The notes under the pieces: model-generated | Database searches by the model: none | What the model saw: the letters and a program-made list of their open reading frames with translations, nothing else | Told to the model about the DNA's origin: nothing | Program-made: the position numbers and the translations under genes | In this document: one piece after another, positions 9,015-15,396 of the stretch | Layout: the number at the start of each line of letters is the position of its first letter | How positions within the stretch are numbered: the stretch's first letter is position 1 | NCBI GenBank assembly: GCA_020851015.1 | Contig: JADZDN010000039.1 | Span: forward strand, 1 to 21,032 | Origin: Alphaproteobacteria bacterium | GTDB taxonomy: Bacteria; Pseudomonadota; Alphaproteobacteria; JAEULC01 | DNA: 21,032 nucleotides | Direction: 5' to 3'

Positions 9015-10493
9015 GTGGCGCAGGGCCAGTTTTTCGACGAAATGACCGGCGTTGCCGGTCAAGGCCAGTTGCAATTGGACCAGTCGCAGCTGGACCAGTC
9101 GCAGGTTCAGCGGCAAAGCCCGGCGCGGACTCCCTATCGGCAGATCGCCGAGTGGTTGCGCCAGACCCCGCCGGAACAGCTGTCCATCAAGCGGCGCGAA
9201 GCCGAGGCGCTGTATCGCCGCCACGGCATCACGTTCGGCGCCTATGGCTCGGCCGACGGCCACGAGACGACGATTCCCTTCGACCTGATCCCCCGGGTCC
9301 TGACCCTGGAGGAGTGGCGCTTCCTGGAACGCGGGTTGATCCAGCGCACGCGCGCGCTGAACGCCTTCCTCAACGACGCCTATCACCAGCGCGACATCTG
9401 CCGGGCCGGCAAGGTGCCGGAAAGCCAGATCCTGCTGAACGAGCAGTTCGTCGGCCTGGCGCAGGGACTGACGCTGCCCGGCGACGTGCATGCCCATATC
9501 GCGGGCATCGATCTGGTGCGCGTGTCGGCCGACGAGTTCTACGTGCTGGAGGACAACGTGCGCACGCCCTCGGGCGTCTCCTACATGCTGGAGAACCGCG
9601 AGGTCATGATGCGGCTGTTCCCCGACCTGTTCCAGCGCCACGCGGTGCTGCCGGTGGGACGCTACACCGAGGAGCTGCTGAACATGCTGCGCGCCGTCTC
9701 GTTCAACGGCGACAGCGAGCCGACCGTCATCCTGCTGACCCCGGGCCAGTACAACAGCGCCTATTTCGAGCACGCCTTCCTGGCCGACGAGATGGGGATC
9801 GAGCTTGTGGAGGGCAGCGACCTGTTCGTCGACGACTGCCGCGTCTTTATGCGCACCACCCGCGGGCCCAAGCGGGTGGACGTGATCTACCGCCGGATCG
9901 ACGACGCCTATCTGGATCCGCTGGCCTTCAACCCGGAATCGCTGCTGGGGGTCGCCGGGCTGGTGGCGGCGGTGCGCGCGGGGCAGGTCAACGTCGTCAA
10001 CGCGCTGGGCAACGGCATCGCGGACGACAAGTCGACCTATCTCTATGTGCCCGACATGGTGCGCTTCTACCTGGGCGAGGAGCCGATCCTGAAGAACGTG
10101 CCGACCTGGCGCTGCGACAAGGCCGACGACCTGAAATACGTGCTGGAGCACCTGGGCGAGCTGGTGGTGAAGGAAATCCACGGCTCGGGCGGCAAGGGCA
10201 TGCTGGTCGGTCCCACCTCGACCAAGGCGGAGATCGAGGAGTTCCGCGCTCTGCTGAAGGCCCAGCCCGCCAACTACATCGCCCAGCCGACGCTCGCGCT
10301 CAGCACCTGCCCGACCCTGGTCGATCGCGGCGTCGCGCCGCGTCATGTCGACCTGCGGCCGTTCGTGCTGAGCGGCAAGGAGACGGTGGTGATGCCGGGC
10401 GGCCTGACCCGCGTCGCGCTGAAGGACGGCTCGCTGGTGGTCAATTCCAGCCAGGGCGGCGGCACCAAGGACACCTGGGTGCTGGGAGCCTGA
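9015..10493 (+). CDS. Circularly permuted ATP-grasp protein (DUF404/DUF407)
   Basis: The 492-aa protein is the first gene of the Anbu cassette. It matches the circularly permuted ATP-grasp type 2 family, predicted carbon-nitrogen ligases (amidoligases) that activate a carboxylate with ATP. Signatures are EDNVRTPSGVSYMLENR (about 177-195), LTPGQYNSAYFEHAFLA, NALGNGIADDKSTYLYVPD, the ATP-contacting VVKEIHGSGGKGMLVGP (about 383-400) and a final VVNSSQGGGTKDTWVL. The start is GTG at 9015 after AAGGGGG. The N-terminal 35 residues are Gln-rich and hold two copies of LDQSQ, encoded by a 15-bp tandem repeat. The stop is 4 bp from the next ATG. The family is secure; the ligation product is unknown. 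Confidence 0.93.
   Translation: MAQGQFFDEMTGVAGQGQLQLDQSQLDQSQVQRQSPARTPYRQIAEWLRQTPPEQLSIKRREAEALYRRHGITFGAYGSADGHETTIPFDLIPRVLTLEEWRFLERGLIQRTRALNAFLNDAYHQRDICRAGKVPESQILLNEQFVGLAQGLTLPGDVHAHIAGIDLVRVSADEFYVLEDNVRTPSGVSYMLENREVMMRLFPDLFQRHAVLPVGRYTEELLNMLRAVSFNGDSEPTVILLTPGQYNSAYFEHAFLADEMGIELVEGSDLFVDDCRVFMRTTRGPKRVDVIYRRIDDAYLDPLAFNPESLLGVAGLVAAVRAGQVNVVNALGNGIADDKSTYLYVPDMVRFYLGEEPILKNVPTWRCDKADDLKYVLEHLGELVVKEIHGSGGKGMLVGPTSTKAEIEEFRALLKAQPANYIAQPTLALSTCPTLVDRGVAPRHVDLRPFVLSGKETVVMPGGLTRVALKDGSLVVNSSQGGGTKDTWVLGA
9076..9104 (+). repeat. 15-bp tandem direct repeat inside the ATP-grasp gene
   Basis: TGGACCAGTCGCAG occurs at 9076-9089 and again at 9091-9104, a period of 15 bp that keeps the reading frame and encodes two consecutive LDQSQ units. 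It lies in the poorly conserved Gln-rich N-terminal leader of the ATP-grasp protein, so copy number could vary between strains without breaking the frame. Confidence 0.85.
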
Positions 10494-10497
10494 CGCG

Positions 10498-11430
10498 ATG
10501 CTCAGCAGCACGGCCAAGAACCTGTACTGGATGGCGCGTTACATCCAGCGCGCCGAGAACACGGCGCGGGTGCTCGAGGCCACCAACCGCATGGCGCTGC
10601 TGTCGAACTCGGACCGCGAATGGCGGTCGGTGCCGCTGATCTACGGCCTCGACGCCGACTTTGCCCAGCGCCATCCGACGCCGGCCATGCACGATCTGCT
10701 GCACTATCTCACGTTCGACGAGGCCAATCCGTCGAGCGTCGCCGCGTGCTTCCGCGCCGCGCGCAACAACGCGCGCGACGAACGCAACAATTTGACCACC
10801 GACCTGTGGGAAAGCCTGAACGGCACCTGGCTCGAGCTGCAGGGAATGATGCGCGAGGCGGGCAAGGCGATCGATTTCCGCCAGTTCCTCGACTGGACCA
10901 GGAAGCAGGCGGTGATGGCCACCGGCGCCGCGCAATCCACCCTGCTGCGCGACGATGCCTATAACTTCGTGATGCTGGGGCTGCAGATCGAGCGCGCCGA
11001 CAACACCGCGCGCATCCTGGACGTGAAGTACCACATCCTGCTGCCCAAGGGCGAACGGGTGGGCGGCAGCCTCGACTACTACCAGTGGGCCGAGGTGTTG
11101 AGCTGCATCGGCGCCTACCGCACCTATCGCCGCGTCTACAGCAGCAAGATCGAGCCGTGGCGCGTGGCGGAGCTGATGATCCTGCGCCACGACCTGCCGC
11201 GCTCGCTGCTGTTCTGCCTCGGCCAGGTCGATCGCAACCTGGGCGAGCTGGCCGAACTCTACGGCGCGCGCGGCGAGGCCACGCGGCTGGCGGGCAAGCT
11301 TCACTCGAAGCTGCGCTATGCGCGCATCGACACGATCTTCCAGGACGGCCTGCACGAATACCTGTCCGATTTCATCCGGGGCAATGCGCGCCTGTCGGAG
11401 GAAATCGGCCGCCAGTTCCTGATGGGTTGA
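10498..11430 (+). CDS. Alpha-E domain-containing protein (DUF403)
   Basis: The 310-aa protein has the hallmark start LSSTAKNLYWMARYIQRAENTARVL of the alpha-E family. Later come the QIERADNTARILDVKYHILLP stretch and the C-terminal LSEEIGRQF. The family is all-helical and almost always encoded beside a circularly permuted ATP-grasp protein and a transglutaminase-like protein. Comparative work on amidoligases proposed that these make or modify a peptide-like metabolite, but no biochemical activity is recognisable from the sequence. It starts 4 bp after the ATP-grasp stop with no strong Shine-Dalgarno of its own, suggesting translational coupling. The length is typical. Confidence 0.93.
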   Translation: MLSSTAKNLYWMARYIQRAENTARVLEATNRMALLSNSDREWRSVPLIYGLDADFAQRHPTPAMHDLLHYLTFDEANPSSVAACFRAARNNARDERNNLTTDLWESLNGTWLELQGMMREAGKAIDFRQFLDWTRKQAVMATGAAQSTLLRDDAYNFVMLGLQIERADNTARILDVKYHILLPKGERVGGSLDYYQWAEVLSCIGAYRTYRRVYSSKIEPWRVAELMILRHDLPRSLLFCLGQVDRNLGELAELYGARGEATRLAGKLHSKLRYARIDTIFQDGLHEYLSDFIRGNARLSEEIGRQFLMG

Positions 11431-11434
11431 AGCC

Positions 11435-12253
11435 ATGCGGTTCGAGGTCCAGTACGCCACGCGCTTCCGCTTCGACGCCACCTGCGGCTACTCGATCCAC
11501 CAGTGCCGGCTGCGGCCCCGGCTCGGCGAGAGCCAGCGCCTGCTGTCGTGGGAGGTTCGCACGCCAGGGCGCGGACGCGACTGGATCGACGGCTATGGCA
11601 ACCATGTGCGCACCTTCTCGCTGACCGAGGCGCATCGCGAGATCGAGCTGGTGGCCCGCGGCGTGTTCGAATGGATCGAGGGCGGCGAGGATTACCTGGT
11701 TTTCGCGGCGCCGGAAGCGCTGCCGCCCGGCTACTGGCTGCGCAATCACGGGCTGGCGCGCCACGAAGCGTCGATCGCGGCCTTCGTCGCCGACCTGCGC
11801 GACCGTGCGGAGGACGAGACGGAGCGCGTGCCGCTGCTCCACACGTTGATGCGGCGGCTCGTCGAGCGGGTGGAGTATCGCGTGGGCGCCACGGCCGTCG
11901 ATGCCACCGCGGCCGAAGCGCTGGCGCGCGGGGCGGGGGTCTGCCAGGACTTTGCGCATATCTTCATCGCCTGCAGCCGGGCGCTGGGCGTGCCGGCGCG
12001 CTATGCCAGCGGCTGCCTCAGCCGGTCGGGCTCAAGCCATGTCGGCAGCGTGGGCCATGGCTGGGCCGAGGCCTTCGTGCCCGATCTCGGCTGGATCGGA
12101 TTCGATGCGGCCAACGGTATCTGCGCAACCGGCGAATACCTGAAGCTGGGAATCGGCCTCGACTATGCCGAGGCGGCGCCGGTCACCGGACGTCGCATCG
12201 GCGGCGGCGAAGCGGCGATGGCGGTCGATGTGCAGGCGCGGCAGGTGGGGTAG
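11435..12253 (+). CDS. Transglutaminase-like cysteine peptidase family protein
   Basis: The 272-aa protein has an N-terminal bacterial transglutaminase-associated beta domain (about 1-95; begins MRFEVQYATRFRFD) followed by a transglutaminase core. The catalytic triad is visible as Cys170 in GVCQDFAH, His208 in GHGWAEAF and Asp224 in GFDAANG. Bacterial members of this fold act as peptidases or amide-bond transferases. Together with the ATP-grasp ligase and alpha-E protein it could trim or transfer the peptide-like product of the operon (inference). The ATG lies 4 bp after the alpha-E stop with no clear independent ribosome binding site. No signal peptide is seen, so it is probably cytoplasmic. 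Confidence 0.93.
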   Translation: MRFEVQYATRFRFDATCGYSIHQCRLRPRLGESQRLLSWEVRTPGRGRDWIDGYGNHVRTFSLTEAHREIELVARGVFEWIEGGEDYLVFAAPEALPPGYWLRNHGLARHEASIAAFVADLRDRAEDETERVPLLHTLMRRLVERVEYRVGATAVDATAAEALARGAGVCQDFAHIFIACSRALGVPARYASGCLSRSGSSHVGSVGHGWAEAFVPDLGWIGFDAANGICATGEYLKLGIGLDYAEAAPVTGRRIGGGEAAMAVDVQARQVG

Positions 12254-12286
12254 CATGGTCCGATACGGCGGGGGCGGGGCGCGGGA

Positions 12287-13012
12287 ATGACCTATTGCAT
12301 CGGCATGCTGCTCAAGGACGGGGTGGTCATGCTCTCCGATTCCCGGACCAACGCGGGCGTCGACAACATCGCCACCTTCCGCAAGATGACGGTGTGGGAG
12401 CAGCCGGGCGAGCGCGTGATCGCGCTGATGACCTCGGGCAACCTGGCGGTCAGCCAGGCGGTGGTTACCCATCTCGACGAGGGCCTGGGCGAGGGCGGCG
12501 ATACCATCATGACGGTGCCGTCGATGTTCCGCGCCGCGCAATTGGTGGGCCAGGCCGTGCGCGCGGTCTACACCGAGGTCGGCAGCACGCTGGAGGCCAA
12601 GGAGCCGGGCGCGTTCAACGTGGCGTTCCTGCTGGGCGGCCAGATCAAGGGGCGGCGGTGTCGCCTGTTCCAGGTCTATGCCGCCGGCAATTTCATCCAT
12701 GCGTCCGACCGCACGCCGTTCTTCCAGATCGGCGAGCACAAGTATGGCAAGCCGATCCTGGACCGCGCGCTGGCCTACGAAACCGACCTGCGCGTGGCGG
12801 CCAAGCTGGCGCTGCTGTCGATGGATTCCACGCTGCGCAGCAATCTGTCGGTCGGGCTGCCGCTCGACCTGATGATCTACCGCGCCGACTCGCTCAAGAC
12901 CGAGATCCGCCGCACCATCGACGACGGCGATCCCTATTTCGAGGAGATCCGCCAGGGCTGGTCGAGCGCGCTGCGCAACGCCATCAAGGCGATGCCCGAC
13001 GTGCCGTGGTGA
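12287..13012 (+). CDS. Anbu, proteasome-like peptidase (ancestral beta subunit)
   Basis: The 241-aa protein is an N-terminal-nucleophile hydrolase of the Anbu/proteasome-beta type. It begins MTYCIGMLLKDGVVMLSDSR, so removal of Met1 would expose Thr2 as the catalytic nucleophile. Asp18 (LSDSR) and Lys33 (TFRKM) occupy the expected Asp17/Lys33-like positions. FLLGGQIKGRRCRLFQVYAAGNFI and the DSLKTEIRRTIDDGDPYF tail are typical of Anbu and longer than HslV (about 175 aa). No propeptide or ATPase partner (HslU, Mpa) is seen nearby. It starts 33 bp after the transglutaminase gene, behind a G-rich weak Shine-Dalgarno, and closes the ATP-grasp/alpha-E/transglutaminase operon, the usual Anbu context. 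Published Anbu structures show spiral or ring assemblies; the natural substrate is not clear to me. Confidence 0.93.
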   Translation: MTYCIGMLLKDGVVMLSDSRTNAGVDNIATFRKMTVWEQPGERVIALMTSGNLAVSQAVVTHLDEGLGEGGDTIMTVPSMFRAAQLVGQAVRAVYTEVGSTLEAKEPGAFNVAFLLGGQIKGRRCRLFQVYAAGNFIHASDRTPFFQIGEHKYGKPILDRALAYETDLRVAAKLALLSMDSTLRSNLSVGLPLDLMIYRADSLKTEIRRTIDDGDPYFEEIRQGWSSALRNAIKAMPDVPW

Positions 13013-13039
13013 GGTGCGGCGGGCGTCCGATGTCGCACC
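13013..13039 (+). terminator. Hairpin after the Anbu operon
   Basis: GGTGCG (13013-13018) can pair with CGCACC (13034-13039) across a 15-nt loop, immediately after the Anbu stop. No T-run follows, so an intrinsic terminator is uncertain. It is the only candidate operon end before the first cobalamin riboswitch. Confidence 0.3.
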
Positions 13040-13068
13040 CCGGCGCAACCTTGTCGCAGACGTAGGCT

Positions 13069-13096
13069 TTGCGGCGACCGATTACTGCTCTATTTG
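13069..13096 (+). promoter_or_regulatory. Candidate sigma70 promoter for riboswitch 1
   Basis: TTGCGG (13069-13074) and TATTTG (13091-13096) are spaced by 16 bp. The predicted transcription start, near 13103, falls at the 5' side of the riboswitch closing stem. The hexamers are imperfect, and TGATAC at 13095-13100 is an alternative -10. Confidence 0.4.
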
Positions 13097-13099
13097 ATA

Positions 13100-13286
13100 C
13101 GTCAAGGTGCCCCGTCGCGGCGCGTCCGCTGCGGGGATAATTGGGAAGCCGGTGAAAATCCGGCGCTGCCCCCGCAACGGTAGGGGAGAGTAGAGCGCGG
13201 CATAGCGCCACTGGGTTTCATGCCCGGGAAGGCGCCGCGCCGGTCCTGGATGGGACCGCTCCCGAGCCCGGAAACCAGCCCTGACG
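13100..13286 (+). promoter_or_regulatory. Cobalamin riboswitch 1 (upstream of GbcA-like oxygenase)
   Basis: The leader has the conserved cobalamin aptamer core in order: GGGAAGCCGGTGAAAATCC (from 13143), GCTGCCCCCGCAACGGTA, the B12 box GCCACTG (13207-13213), GGGAAGGCG and the 3' GGAAACCAGCC. A closing stem forms between CGTCAAGG (13100-13107) and CCCTGACG (13279-13286), with one A-C mismatch. Such aptamers bind adenosyl- or methylcobalamin and normally switch expression off. The next gene downstream is the GbcA-like Rieske oxygenase, not a recognised B12 transport or synthesis gene. Confidence 0.95.
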
Positions 13287-13297
13287 GGTTTAGGCCT

Positions 13298-13332
13298 GAT
13301 GGATCGCGGGTGGCGGTCGCGGGGCGATCATC
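13298..13332 (+). other. Post-aptamer hairpin, possible expression platform
   Basis: GATGGATCGC (13298-13307) can pair with GCGATCATC (13324-13332), giving nine pairs with one bulged G and a 16-nt loop, 12 nt after the riboswitch closing stem. A second small hairpin, CCGCG-GGTA-CGCGG (13400-13413), lies 12 nt before the Shine-Dalgarno of the oxygenase gene. Neither has a T-tract. Either could be part of the switching region, but I cannot show mutually exclusive pairings with the aptamer. Confidence 0.35.
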
Positions 13333-13439
13333 GGATGGCGGCGTTCGCGCCCTGCCGTTCGCGCCTGGCACACCTCTTGCCTCGACTTCCATCGCATAGC
13401 CGCGGGTACGCGGCGCTCGATGCTTGGGAGAATGCCTGG

Positions 13440-14675
13440 ATGGACGGACAGAGCAGGATCAACGCAATGCTGGCGGCGCGCCGGCCGGGCTTCAGCCTGG
13501 AGCAGGCGTTCTACACCGACCCCGAGATTTTCCGGCTCGACCTCGAAACGATTTTCTATCGCGACTGGCTGTTCGCCGGGCATGGCTGCGAAATTCCGAA
13601 GCCCGGCGACTATTTTCTCCACGAGGTCGGTGACTACTCGGTGATCGTGATTCGCAGCGCGGACGGCGCGATCCGCGCCTTGCACAATACCTGCCGTCAC
13701 CGCGGCTCGCGCCTATGCAGGGAAGAGCGAGGCAGCAAGCGCAAGCTGGTCTGCCCCTACCATCAATGGGCCTACGACACCGACGGCGCGCTGGTGGCGG
13801 CGCGGCAGATGGGCGACAAGATCGACCTTGCGCAGTACGGGTTGAAGACGGCGCACTGCGCGGAAGTCGGTGGCTACATTTTCGTCTGTGTCGCCGATGC
13901 CGCGCCCGATTTCGCTGCGTGCCGCGACCAGCTTGCCCCCTACATGGACCCGCACCGGCTCGACGACGCCAAGGTCGCCTTCGAGAGCACGATCGTCGAA
14001 GAGGGCAACTGGAAACTGGTCTGGGAGAACAATCGCGAGTGCTATCACTGTCGCGGCTCGCATCCCGAACTGTGCCGCACCTGGTCGGATTCGCCCGTGC
14101 TGAACGGCGCGCGGACCGACGAGGCGGGGGCCACCAACATGGCGCACTGGGCGCGCTGCGAGGCGGCCGGGCTCGCCAGCCGCTTCAAGCTGCACGCGAG
14201 CGGCCAGTTCCGCACCGCGCGCCAGCCGCTCACGGGCGAGGCGGAGAGCTTCACCATGTCGGGCAAGCGGGCGGTGGCAAAGCCGCTGGGCGACATCGGT
14301 GAGCGGCAGATCGGCTCGATGCTGCTGTTCCACTATCCCAGTTCGTGGAACCATCTGCTGGTGGACCATGCGATCAGCTTCAAGGTGATCCCCCTCGGCC
14401 CGCGGCGGACCAAGCTGACGACCAAGTGGCTGGTGAACAAGGACGCGGTCGAGGACGTGGACTACGACCTCAAGACGTTGACCGAGGTGTGGCTCGCCAC
14501 CAACGACGAGGACCGGACGCTGGTCGAGCAGAACCAGCGCGGCATCAACTCGCCGGCCTATACGCCGGGCCCCTACGCGCCCGCCGACGAGAACGGTGTG
14601 GTCCAATTCGTCGACTGGTACTCCACACTGATGGAACGCCGCCTGGACGGTCAGCGCCGGCGCGCGGTCGCGTGA
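13440..14675 (+). CDS. Rieske non-heme iron oxygenase, GbcA-like (glycine betaine demethylase family)
   Basis: The 411-aa protein is an oxygenase alpha subunit. The Rieske 2Fe-2S ligands are Cys85, His87, Cys105 and His108 (CRHRGSRLC and CPYHQW). The mononuclear iron site is in ENNRECYHCRGSH, with His203, His208 and a late Asp in TNDEDR (356 or 358). The bridging residue is Glu200, as in quaternary-amine oxygenases such as CntA and GbcA, rather than the Asp of aromatic dioxygenases. Further GbcA-like segments are KWLVNKDAVEDVDYD, ENQRGINSPAYTPGPY and VQFVDWYS. GbcA removes one methyl from glycine betaine to give dimethylglycine and formaldehyde, using a reductase partner (GbcB) not found here. 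The ATG at 13440 has GGGAG nine bases upstream; 47 in-frame upstream codons lack family similarity and lie in the riboswitch leader. Stachydrine or another betaine is an alternative substrate. Confidence 0.9.
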   Translation: MDGQSRINAMLAARRPGFSLEQAFYTDPEIFRLDLETIFYRDWLFAGHGCEIPKPGDYFLHEVGDYSVIVIRSADGAIRALHNTCRHRGSRLCREERGSKRKLVCPYHQWAYDTDGALVAARQMGDKIDLAQYGLKTAHCAEVGGYIFVCVADAAPDFAACRDQLAPYMDPHRLDDAKVAFESTIVEEGNWKLVWENNRECYHCRGSHPELCRTWSDSPVLNGARTDEAGATNMAHWARCEAAGLASRFKLHASGQFRTARQPLTGEAESFTMSGKRAVAKPLGDIGERQIGSMLLFHYPSSWNHLLVDHAISFKVIPLGPRRTKLTTKWLVNKDAVEDVDYDLKTLTEVWLATNDEDRTLVEQNQRGINSPAYTPGPYAPADENGVVQFVDWYSTLMERRLDGQRRRAVA

Positions 14676-14702
14676 GCCGCGCCGCGGCCAAGGGGTGATG
14701 CG

Positions 14703-14999
14703 ATGCTGCGGGAACTTGTCGCGCGGATATCGGGCAGGGCCGCCTGGGCGGGTCCGGCGGTGCAATTGTCGCCGTACGATGCGCTGATCCTCTGGCTGCT
14801 GGCGGTGCCCCCGGGCGTCGACTATGCGAGCGCCGCGCGCGCTGCGCTGGAGACTCTACCCCAACCGGCGCTGAGCGAAGATCGGGTTGCGCGGTTTCGC
14901 GAATTGCTCGGTCAAGTCGCCGCGCAGGGCGGTGCGGCCGAGGTCGCCCGCATGGCGCGGGCGATCCGGCGCCGTCGGCCGGACCGGAAGGACGCGTGA
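14703..14999 (+). CDS. Hypothetical 98-aa protein
   Basis: I do not recognise this family. The 98-aa protein looks largely helical: a basic amphipathic start, a hydrophobic stretch (DALILWLLAVPPG, about residues 25-37), Ala-rich helices and a very basic tail (IRRRRPDRKDA). The single hydrophobic stretch is short and interrupted by Pro, so membrane insertion is doubtful. The ATG at 14703 follows AAGGGG at 7-nt spacing, 27 bp after the oxygenase stop, so it is probably co-transcribed under riboswitch 1. Codon use matches its neighbours. It could be an accessory protein of the oxygenase or an unrelated small protein. Confidence 0.65.
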   Translation: MLRELVARISGRAAWAGPAVQLSPYDALILWLLAVPPGVDYASAARAALETLPQPALSEDRVARFRELLGQVAAQGGAAEVARMARAIRRRRPDRKDA

Positions 15000-15007
15000 C
15001 GCCAGCG

Positions 15008-15045
15008 CCTGTGACTCAAATCGCACAGGTCGGTCGTTTTCCTTT
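15008..15045 (+). terminator. Candidate intrinsic terminator ending the oxygenase operon
   Basis: CCTGTG (15008-15013) pairs with CACAGG (15024-15029) around a 10-nt loop. A T-rich stretch with TTTT and TTT follows (15036-15045). It sits just after the 98-aa gene and before the second riboswitch, where a terminator is expected. The stem is short for this GC-rich genome. Confidence 0.4.
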
Positions 15046-15065
15046 CACAAGGCGCACGGACCCGA

Positions 15066-15095
15066 TTGACCCGCCGGGGTGCGCCCGCGTATCGT
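15066..15095 (+). promoter_or_regulatory. Candidate sigma70 promoter for riboswitch 2 and btuB
   Basis: TTGACC (15066-15071) and TATCGT (15090-15095) are spaced by 18 bp. Transcription would start near 15102, exactly where the closing stem of riboswitch 2 begins. That agreement supports the call. Confidence 0.55.
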
Positions 15096-15101
15096 TCGCG
15101 G

Positions 15102-15262
15102 CGATGGTGCCCTTCGGGGCTTGAATGGGAACCCGGTGCGATACCGGGGCTGCCCCCGCAACTGTAAGCGGCGAGTTTTCCGCCGACCAAGCCACTGGCG
15201 TCGCGAGGTGCTGGGAAGGCAGGTGGAAAGCGAGGATCCGCGAGCCAGGAGACCTGCCATCG
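15102..15262 (+). promoter_or_regulatory. Cobalamin riboswitch 2 (upstream of btuB)
   Basis: Conserved cobalamin aptamer elements appear in order: GGGAACCCGGTGCGATACCGG (middle part from 15127), GCTGCCCCCGCAACTGTAA, the B12 box GCCACTG (15191-15197), GGGAAGGC and GAGCCAGGAGACCTGCC. CGATGG (15102-15107) pairs with CCATCG (15257-15262) to close the structure. It lies 134 nt upstream of a BtuB-type receptor, the classic target, so cobalamin should repress that operon. Confidence 0.97.
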
Positions 15263-15396
15263 GCCGTGGTCACGCGCGTACACGCTGGGCGGGGTGCACC
15301 AGTGGGATGATCTCTCGGTCGGGCGGAACCTGAACGCCGGGCAAGGGACATCTGGTTCGCGGTGACGTACCACAGCGTTGCCGTACAGGTGTTCAC

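Noticed and set aside
8883..10517. Long minus-strand open frame opposite the ATP-grasp gene
   Set aside because: Composition is typical of a GC-rich shadow frame, and the plus strand encodes a full conserved family protein.
11503..13065. Long plus-strand frame across the transglutaminase and Anbu genes
   Set aside because: It is an out-of-frame shadow with Arg/Gly-rich nonsense, crossing two genes with complete catalytic motifs in other frames.
13299..13439. N-terminal extension of the GbcA-like protein
   Set aside because: The 47 codons lie in the riboswitch leader, lack similarity to GbcA-type N-termini, and the ATG at 13440 has its own Shine-Dalgarno.
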